From Paraburkholderia tagetis (lineage in GTDB: Bacteria; Pseudomonadota; Gammaproteobacteria; Burkholderiales; Burkholderiaceae): a stretch of DNA of 41,261 nt. Below the pieces are notes generated by a model. The model did no database searches and was not told where the DNA came from. It worked only from the letters and a program-made list of their open reading frames with translations. Each line of letters opens with the position of its first letter. Position 1 is the stretch's first letter. The stretch is from the NCBI RefSeq assembly GCF_022213065.1, contig NZ_JAKLJA010000051.1, positions 1-41,261 of the forward strand. Direction: 5' to 3'. Positions 33,793 through 41,261 of the stretch are shown piece by piece. Made by a program: the position numbers and the translations under genes.

Positions 33793-34376
33793 ACCGCCGT
33801 CCCCAACACGACCCCTCGATTGACATGCACGAGCACGCGGAGCCTGAGGAGCATACCAATCCCGTTCCCTGGCTCTTCTGGATCACGGTCCTGTCGCTGA
33901 CTGTGTGGGGCGCCAGTTATTTCTGGCTGGAAATGTATTTGCCCGCGCAGGGCGGCGGGGTCAGCACGGTGGCGCAATCTCGTGCGGCTGTAGCGCCGGG
34001 GCCAGACGGTGCGCAGATTTTTGCGAGCCGATGTGCCGCGTGCCACCAGGCAACGGGCAGTGGTCTGCCGGGCATGTTCCCGCCGTTGGCGGGATCGGAG
34101 TGGGTGAATGGCGACGCGCACAAACTTGCCGATATCCTGCTGCTCGGTATCGAGGGCGCGCTGTCGGTCAAGGGGGAGAACTTCAACGGCACGATGCCGA
34201 CGTTTGGGGCGACGTTGTCGGACGCGGAAATGGCTGCGGTCGGCAACTATGTGCGCTCAAGTTTCGGCAATCATGCGCCTGAGTTCGACACGTCGCTCGT
34301 CAAGGCCGAACGTGATCGCCTCGGCAATCGCTCCACGCCGTGGAAGGGCGATGCCGAGTTGAAGCCGGCGCAATAG
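33789..34376 (+). CDS. Single-heme CcoP-like membrane cytochrome c
   Basis: This 195-residue protein has a short acidic, His-rich N-terminus, one helix (VPWLFWITVLSLTVWGASYFWLEM) and one cytochrome c domain with CAACHQATGSGLPGMFPPLAGSEW. It occupies the CcoP position and has the CcoP topology, but CcoP normally carries two hemes; only one CxxCH is present. It overlaps ccoO by ATGA. It probably docks the soluble cytochrome and feeds CcoO. No CcoQ gene is present. Confidence 0.87.
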   Translation: MNRRPQHDPSIDMHEHAEPEEHTNPVPWLFWITVLSLTVWGASYFWLEMYLPAQGGGVSTVAQSRAAVAPGPDGAQIFASRCAACHQATGSGLPGMFPPLAGSEWVNGDAHKLADILLLGIEGALSVKGENFNGTMPTFGATLSDAEMAAVGNYVRSSFGNHAPEFDTSLVKAERDRLGNRSTPWKGDAELKPAQ

Positions 34377-34380
34377 TGCT

Positions 34381-36627
34381 ATGTCCATGAGCGCAGCATC
34401 GACCCTCGACAGCATCACGCTCGACGTGCGCGGCATGTGGTGCACGAGTTGTGCCAACGCCGTGGAGCGCGTGATGAAGCGTCAGTGCGGCGTGCTCGAT
34501 GCCACCGTCAGTTTCGCCTCCGAGTCGGCCCAACTGCAGTGGGATCCGCATGCGACTACGCTCGATTCGATTGTCGCGGCCGTCGAAAAGATCGGTTATT
34601 CGTGCGCTGCCGAGGGCGCCGGCCACGACCGCCGTGCGCACTTTGCGCGGATCCAGCGGGATCTGGGCTTGCGTCTGGCCGTGGCAGTGTTCTTCGACAT
34701 GTGGGTGATGGTCGCGCAATGGACGCGCTATCTGTCTCCCGACGGCACGCTGTCGCGGGCTGCGCAATATGACCTCGCGCTGTTTGCGGGCGTGACGTGT
34801 CTGCCCATCATCGGCTGGTGTGCGCTGCCGTTCCTTCGCGCGGGCTGGCGTACCCTGCGCGCCGGCGCGCCGGGCATGGACCTGCTGGTGTCGCTCGGCG
34901 CGCTGGGATCCTTCGTCTTGTCGCTTTGGCGCCTCGCGCAGCGCGATCCTGTGGTCTACTTCGACTCGGCGGCCACCATCGTGACCTTCCTGCTCGCAGG
35001 GCGGTTGATCGAAATATCGGTGCGAGCCCGTTCAGCAGATGCCGTGCGAGCCCTGCTCGATCTGCCGCCCGAGCAGGTTTGCGTCGTCAATGCCGATGGA
35101 TCGGAGGCCATAATGCTCGCCAAGCGGGTCGCGCCGGGTAGCACCATCCGGATCCGGCCGGGCGAGCGTGTTCCACTCGACGGCATCGTCATGCATGGCG
35201 CGTCGCTGCTCGATCGTTCGCTGCTGACCGGCGAGACACGGCCCGTGAAAGCCGGATGCGGCGACGCGGTGGAAGCGGGGACGCTCAACGGCGATGGCGA
35301 ACTGATCGTGCGGGTGCAGGGTGCGTGGGGGGCGCGTCGGGTCGACCGGATCGCGCGCGAAGTGCGTCGCATGCTGGCCCGCAAGACCGCCTCGCAGACG
35401 TTTGCCGAACGTTTCACGCGCCATCTGGTGCCCGCGATTTGCCTGCTCGCCGTGGATGCCTGCGCATGGGATCTGTACCGCGGCATGGCGTGGCCGATGG
35501 CGCTCGAGCGTGCGGTGGCGATACTGGTGATCACGTGCCCGTGCGCCCTCGGCATGGCGGTGCCGCTGGCATTGTTGGCGGGGGCCGGGCGCGCTGCGCG
35601 CGAAGGCATCCTCTTTCGCGACGTCGAAGCGCTTGAAAAGGCGGGCCAGGTCTCGCAGATTTACCTCGACAAGACCGGGACGCTGACCGAGGGCCGGCCG
35701 AAGCTCGTAAGCCTGCGCCTGGCACCGGGTATCGAGCGCGATGCGCTGATCGAAGCGGCGGCGCTGGCCGAACGCGGCAGCGAGCATCCGCTGGCGAATT
35801 CGATTCGCTCGCTGGTTCCGGCAGAGCGACTCGAGGCGCTCGACCGCACCGTCGGCACCTCGCGGGCGGTGCCCGGGGCCGGCGTCGAGTGGCTTGGCGC
35901 GAATGGCGTTTGCCTGCGTGTGGGACAGGCCGCCTGGTTAGCCGGAAATGGCATCACAGTGCCGTTCGAGTCCGTGCAGCATACGCTGGCACACGTGGCG
36001 CGCGGGGATCGCTGGCTGGGTGCATTGGCGTTTGCCGATACGCCGAGAGACGGTGTCAGGGATACCGTTACGCGCCTGCGCGCGTCGGGCCTCGCCCTCG
36101 CGATGTTGAGCGGCGACGCCGTCGGTGTGGCCCAGGACATTGCACGCAAGGTGCGTATCCCGGAAGCCGATGTCTACGCCGAACAATCGCCCGAAGACAA
36201 GGTGCGCCGCATTCTGGCTGCCCAGGCGAAAGGGGCCTGCGTGATGTTCGTCGGCGATGGGTTGAACGACGCACCGGCGCTGGCCGCGGCCGATCTCGGC
36301 GTGGCGGTGGAGGGCGCTACCGCATCGTCTGTGGCATCGGCTGCGATCGTCCTCACGGGCGCCGGGATTGCGCGGCTCGATCAGGCACTGCTGATCGCAC
36401 GACATACCGCGCGCACCATGAAACAGAACCTGGTGGCCGCAGCCGCGTACAACCTGCTGGCGATTCCGCTTGCGCTGACGGGGTATGTCTCTCCCACCAT
36501 GGCCGCTGCGCTGATGGTTGCAAGCTCGCTGTCGGTCACCGCCAATTCGGCGCGTCTGCTGCGCGCTGGCGGCCCGCACGATGCCGCGATGTTCAATATC
36601 GCCCGGTTATCCCATGCGCGGCCATGA
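34381..36627 (+). CDS. ccoI: Copper-translocating P-type ATPase (CcoI type)
   Basis: This 748-residue P1B-type ATPase has an N-terminal metal-binding domain with GMWCTSCA (Cys21 and Cys24) and the membrane CPC motif in VITCPCALGM. The phosphorylation site DKTGTLTEG, the actuator TGE, the nucleotide-domain SEHPLA and the hinge GDGLNDAPAL are all present. CcoI proteins supply copper for the CuB site of cbb3 oxidases, and this gene begins five bases after the CcoP-like gene. A second ATG six bases in is an alternative start. No ribosome site is clear; coupling to the upstream stop is likely. Confidence 0.92.
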   Translation: MSMSAASTLDSITLDVRGMWCTSCANAVERVMKRQCGVLDATVSFASESAQLQWDPHATTLDSIVAAVEKIGYSCAAEGAGHDRRAHFARIQRDLGLRLAVAVFFDMWVMVAQWTRYLSPDGTLSRAAQYDLALFAGVTCLPIIGWCALPFLRAGWRTLRAGAPGMDLLVSLGALGSFVLSLWRLAQRDPVVYFDSAATIVTFLLAGRLIEISVRARSADAVRALLDLPPEQVCVVNADGSEAIMLAKRVAPGSTIRIRPGERVPLDGIVMHGASLLDRSLLTGETRPVKAGCGDAVEAGTLNGDGELIVRVQGAWGARRVDRIAREVRRMLARKTASQTFAERFTRHLVPAICLLAVDACAWDLYRGMAWPMALERAVAILVITCPCALGMAVPLALLAGAGRAAREGILFRDVEALEKAGQVSQIYLDKTGTLTEGRPKLVSLRLAPGIERDALIEAAALAERGSEHPLANSIRSLVPAERLEALDRTVGTSRAVPGAGVEWLGANGVCLRVGQAAWLAGNGITVPFESVQHTLAHVARGDRWLGALAFADTPRDGVRDTVTRLRASGLALAMLSGDAVGVAQDIARKVRIPEADVYAEQSPEDKVRRILAAQAKGACVMFVGDGLNDAPALAAADLGVAVEGATASSVASAAIVLTGAGIARLDQALLIARHTARTMKQNLVAAAAYNLLAIPLALTGYVSPTMAAALMVASSLSVTANSARLLRAGGPHDAAMFNIARLSHARP

Positions 36628-36655
36628 CACTCGATGCGCGTGCCGTTCTGGCGCG

Positions 36656-37036
36656 ATGGGCAAATGCCTCGCAGCGCCCCGTGTCGTATCGCGCGGGCTT
36701 GGGTTGACGGTTTTCGCACTGCAGATCGTGGCGCCGAAGTGCGCGATCTGCTGGACGACCTACGCGGGATTATTCGGCGCGAGCTGGTTCGCGGCCACGC
36801 GATACAACCCGCTCTGGTTTACTGCAACTCTGTGCGCGACGATCGTCGTGCTGTCGCTGACGTGGCGCGAGGCCCGGCGTGCGCACCAATACGCCGCTGC
36901 ATGCGCGATCCTGCCGGGCTGGCTGCTGATGCTTTCCGGCGCATTCGTCGGGGTCGCCTGGGTCAGATGGGTCGGCGTGTCATGGCTGGGTATCGTCATG
37001 GCGTTGTCGCATCGGCGGAACAATCAGCGTAACTAA
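36656..37036 (+). CDS. Small membrane protein with a PKCAICW motif
   Basis: This protein of about 126 residues has four predicted helices. A Cys-x2-Cys pair occurs in VAPKCAICWTTYAG inside the first helix region. The start is uncertain: ATG 36656 or ATG 36614, the latter overlapping the ccoI stop by 14 bases. I do not recognise the family. The paired cysteines in a membrane segment recall MerC-type metal uptake proteins, but overall similarity is not evident. Its place directly after the copper ATPase suggests a metal or oxidase-assembly role, which is inference. Confidence 0.65.
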   Translation: MGKCLAAPRVVSRGLGLTVFALQIVAPKCAICWTTYAGLFGASWFAATRYNPLWFTATLCATIVVLSLTWREARRAHQYAAACAILPGWLLMLSGAFVGVAWVRWVGVSWLGIVMALSHRRNNQRN

Positions 37037-37067
37037 ACATCAGGAGAATAAAGGGTCGCTGGCTAGC

Positions 37068-37083
37068 TGGCGCAATTATTGCG
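37068..37083 (+). promoter_or_regulatory. Possible sigma-54 promoter upstream of ccsB
   Basis: TGGCGCAATTATTGCG keeps the GG and GC at the -24/-12 spacing but lacks the CATG of the other three sites. It is also part of a chance-prone palindrome (CGCAATTATTGCG). No TGCAACA motif lies upstream. Confidence 0.35.
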
Positions 37084-37165
37084 TTTGTCCCGCGTACCGA
37101 TTCTATCGGGAACAGTTAGCAGCCTATGTTCCATCGGGTGACAGTCACACTCCAGGGCGTCGACC

Positions 37166-38365
37166 ATGAACCTCACACAGATTTCGCAATCCTCCGCATC
37201 CACGGCGCAGCAACCCACTGCAGCGGTGCCGGCTCCATGGCTTGATGTCCGCCCGTTCTGGCGTCGCCTTTCGCCGCTCGACTGGTTGTTCGCGCTGGCT
37301 TTCGCGACCGGTGCCGGCTATGCGCTCGTGAGCTATCAGGCGCGCATGGACTATTACGACGAAACCGTGCTGGTTGGCGCGACATCTGCATCGATTGTGC
37401 TGGGGTGGCGCTGGAAGCAGGGGCGCCTGCTGATGATGCTGATCGCGACGCTGTCCGTGGCGGCAATTTCGGTCTATCACGGCGATCTCGCGCGTGCCGA
37501 TTCGGTTTTCCTGCTCAAGTATTGCCTGTCGAGCCAGTCGGCGATCCTGTGGATGAGCGCGCTATTCGCGCTGGCCACACTGTTTTACTGGATCGGGCTG
37601 CTGTCGCGCAGTGATACCGGAGGCGCGATCGGTACATGGATGACCTGGGCTGCAGCGTTGATGGGTTTTGTGGGCCTGATGGTGCGCTGGTATGAGTCCT
37701 GGCTGATGGGTGCCGACATCGGCCATATTCCCGTATCGAACCTCTATGAGGTTTTCGTGCTGTTTTGCCTGATCACGGCACTGTTGTATCTCTATTACGA
37801 GCGCCACTATGAAACGCGTGCACTCGGCGCTTTCGTCCTGTTGATCATCACCGCCGCAGTCGGTTTTCTGACGTGGTATAGCGCAGCGCGCGACGCGCAG
37901 CAGATCGAGCCGCTGGTGCCAGCGCTGCAGAGTTGGTGGATGAAAATCCACGTGCCTGCAAACTTTATCGGCTACGGCAGCTTCGCGTTGTCGGCGATGG
38001 TTGCTGTGGCTTATCTGTGCAAGGAGCACGGCATTCTGGCCGGGCGCCTGCCGGACTTCGAGGTGCTCGACGATCTGATGTACAAGTCGATCGCGGTGGG
38101 CTTTGCGTTCTTCACGATCGCAACGGTTCTCGGCGCAATGTGGGCAGCCGAGGCATGGGGTGGCTACTGGAGCTGGGATCCGAAGGAGAGCTGGGCGTTG
38201 ATCGTGTGGCTAAACTATGCAGCCTGGTTGCATCTGCGGCTGGTGCGCGGGCTGCGCGGCGCGGCGGCGGCCTGGTGGGCGTTGACCGGCTTGCTGGTCA
38301 CGACCTTTGCATTTCTCGGCGTCAACATGTTCCTGTCCGGCTTGCACAGTTACGGCAAGCTGTGA
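37166..38365 (+). CDS. ccsB: Cytochrome c biogenesis protein CcsB/CcsA
   Basis: This 399-residue inner-membrane protein of the system II pathway handles heme for attachment to apocytochromes. The tryptophan-rich WWD motif is present in AWGGYWSWDPKESWALIVWLNYAAW, with conserved His in the flanking periplasmic loops (KIHVPANF and the HSYGKL end). The usual partner ResB/Ccs1 is not adjacent. Four c-type cytochrome proteins or subunits are encoded just upstream or implied by this module, so a dedicated copy makes sense. It could also cooperate with a ResB encoded elsewhere. Confidence 0.9.
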   Translation: MNLTQISQSSASTAQQPTAAVPAPWLDVRPFWRRLSPLDWLFALAFATGAGYALVSYQARMDYYDETVLVGATSASIVLGWRWKQGRLLMMLIATLSVAAISVYHGDLARADSVFLLKYCLSSQSAILWMSALFALATLFYWIGLLSRSDTGGAIGTWMTWAAALMGFVGLMVRWYESWLMGADIGHIPVSNLYEVFVLFCLITALLYLYYERHYETRALGAFVLLIITAAVGFLTWYSAARDAQQIEPLVPALQSWWMKIHVPANFIGYGSFALSAMVAVAYLCKEHGILAGRLPDFEVLDDLMYKSIAVGFAFFTIATVLGAMWAAEAWGGYWSWDPKESWALIVWLNYAAWLHLRLVRGLRGAAAAWWALTGLLVTTFAFLGVNMFLSGLHSYGKL

Positions 38366-38376
38366 GTGCCAACGGC

Positions 38377-38416
38377 ATTGCAAGCAGTGTTGCAGAAGTC
38401 AACAGCCGCTGTTGCG
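38377..38416. promoter_or_regulatory. Candidate activator sites upstream of acs
   Basis: ATTGCAA (38377-38383), TGTTGCA (38388-38394) and TGTTGCG (38410-38416) lie 60-100 bp before the sigma-54 promoter. CAACAGCCGCTGTTG (38400-38414) is a palindrome. They share the TGTTGCA word with the other two promoters of the module. Confidence 0.6.
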
Positions 38417-38476
38417 TTGGCATACAGGTGCGTAGGTTCGCTCGGAAAACCGGGCCAATAATAGGGAGTGCCAAGC

Positions 38477-38492
38477 TGGCATGTGTATTGCA
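38477..38492 (+). promoter_or_regulatory. Sigma-54 promoter of acs
   Basis: TGGCATGTGTATTGCA matches the consensus TGGCAYG-N4-TTGCW completely. The predicted start is near 38504, about 30 bases before the acs start codon. Confidence 0.8.
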
Positions 38493-38533
38493 GATGAAGT
38501 CGATGCATACATCACTTCATCATGGAGATACCC

Positions 38534-40519
<1,986 letters not shown>

Positions 40520-40607
40520 GCACCTCACAGGCTCCGTCTTGACGAAATCCGCTACCGCGTCCGCGCTGAACTGGGCACGGCAGCAGATCGGTCACCTTGT
40601 TCCGATC

Positions 40608-40654
40608 TGCAACAGAATCGCAGTCTGTGACACCGAGTGATCCGCATTGCAACA
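40608..40654. promoter_or_regulatory. Candidate activator sites upstream of the aldehyde dehydrogenase
   Basis: TGCAACA occurs at 40608-40614 and again at 40648-40654, 40 bp apart (about four helical turns) and 60-110 bp before the sigma-54 promoter. The same word precedes acs and the PQQ dehydrogenase. Confidence 0.6.
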
Positions 40655-40716
40655 ACCGTATGCGCATGCGCCCGGATTCGATGGCGTAAATGGGCGCCGG
40701 CACCCCCATCTCCGAA

Positions 40717-40732
40717 TGGCATGGGATTTGCA
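40717..40732 (+). promoter_or_regulatory. Sigma-54 promoter of the aldehyde dehydrogenase
   Basis: TGGCATGGGATTTGCA matches the consensus TGGCAYG-N4-TTGCW completely and is followed by GATAGCG, similar to TATAGCG after the PQQ dehydrogenase promoter. The predicted start is near 40744. Confidence 0.8.
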
Positions 40733-40801
40733 GATAGCGTGGCGTGCCATCAGCACCTCAGCACGCTTTCAACCTCACCTATATTGAGCAGGAGACACAC
40801 G

Positions 40802-41261
40802 ATGAACCCGTTTGATTTGAAGCAACTGGGCATTGATATCGAATATCCGTACCGTAAGCAGTACGAAAATTACATCGGCGGCAAATGGGTGGCGCCGCTC
40901 GACGGCGACTATTTCGAGAACCTGTCGCCCATCAACGGGCAGCCGTTCTGTAGCGTGCCCCGCTCGCGCGGTGCCGATATCGATCTCGCCATCGACGCGG
41001 CCCATGCGGCACGCCGCAAATGGGGCAAGACGTCCGTGACCGAGCGGGCGAATCTGCTGCTCGCAGCGGCCGACCGGATGGAAAAGAATCTCAAGCTGCT
41101 CGCCGTCGCCGAGACGATCGACAACGGCAAGCCGCTGCGCGAAACGATGGCTGCGGATCTGCCGCTCGCCGTCGATCATTTCCGCTATTTCGCGGGTTGT
41201 ATTCGCGCGCAGGAAGGCGGCATCTCCGAGATCGACGACAACACGGTCGCCTATCATTTTC
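40802..41261 (+). CDS. Aldehyde dehydrogenase (acetaldehyde type), 5' part
   Basis: The frame runs off the window after 153 codons. It opens MNPFDLKQLGIDIEYPYRKQ, then YENYIGGKWVAPLDGDYFEN, LSPINGQPFCSVPRS and ETIDNGKPLRETMAADLPL. These are the N-terminal features of NAD-dependent aldehyde dehydrogenases of the AcoD/ExaC group. GGAGACACAC precedes the ATG. The catalytic Cys and Glu lie beyond the window. With its sigma-54 promoter it most likely oxidises the aldehyde made by the PQQ dehydrogenase to the acid used by acs. Confidence 0.92.
   Translation, partial: MNPFDLKQLGIDIEYPYRKQYENYIGGKWVAPLDGDYFENLSPINGQPFCSVPRSRGADIDLAIDAAHAARRKWGKTSVTERANLLLAAADRMEKNLKLLAVAETIDNGKPLRETMAADLPLAVDHFRYFAGCIRAQEGGISEIDDNTVAYHF

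Noticed and set aside
37068..37083. Fourth sigma-54 promoter as a firm member of the alcohol regulon
   Set aside because: The core departs from TGGCATG, it is part of a palindrome and no TGCAACA motif precedes it; kept only as a low-confidence feature.

Overview
This window looks like Burkholderiaceae, most likely Paraburkholderia or a close relative. I infer this from the beta-proteobacterial 5S rRNA tail at the left edge, the high GC content with a strong third-position GC bias, and the gene families present. No database search was possible, so all names come from motif recognition.

Layout. 1-170: 3' part of a 5S rRNA and its terminator. 259-4262: a LysR regulator divergent from a CitMHS-type carboxylate transporter, an AtuA-family (DUF1446) protein and a small AtuA-partner protein. 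4311-4823: a secreted lipocalin-like protein. 5065-11565: an RND efflux system (permease, adaptor, TetR repressor, divergent outer-membrane channel) with two matching 24-bp palindromic operators. 11589-12488: a chemoreceptor lacking its sensor half. 12635-14014: an MFS transporter. 14425-16761: a ProVW-type quaternary-amine ABC transporter whose binding-protein gene survives only as a C-terminal remnant. 16846-17226: a cupin. 17250-19769: a CBS-PAS-GGDEF-EAL signalling protein.

19979-25669 is a nitric-oxide module. It holds a single-subunit quinol NO reductase with a DUF2249 partner, divergent from nsrR, an nnrS remnant, a hemerythrin protein, a second DUF2249 protein and an Fe-S Fnr-type regulator. 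The norB/nsrR intergenic region carries two NsrR-like palindromes and an Fnr/Dnr-like box. An orphan sdhB and a second LysR gene follow. A 203-bp element bounded by perfect 26-bp inverted repeats lies at 28357-28559.

29192-41261 reads as one functional unit for periplasmic alcohol oxidation. It has a PQQ alcohol dehydrogenase with the Asp-x-Asp signature of lanthanide-dependent enzymes, a cytochrome c, and an unusual cbb3-like oxidase: CcoN with a CcoS-like N-terminus, CcoO, and a single-heme CcoP-like protein. Next come a CcoI copper ATPase, a small Cys-containing membrane protein, a CcsB cytochrome c biogenesis protein, acetyl-CoA synthetase and an aldehyde dehydrogenase cut by the window end. 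The proposed flow is alcohol to aldehyde in the periplasm, electrons through cytochrome c to O2, then aldehyde to acid to acyl-CoA. The PQQ dehydrogenase, acs and aldehyde dehydrogenase genes each have a near-perfect sigma-54 promoter of the form TGGCATG-N4-TTGC. Each also has TGCAACA/TGTTGCA motifs 60-110 bp upstream, so a shared enhancer-binding activator is likely. This regulon is the most interesting system in the window.
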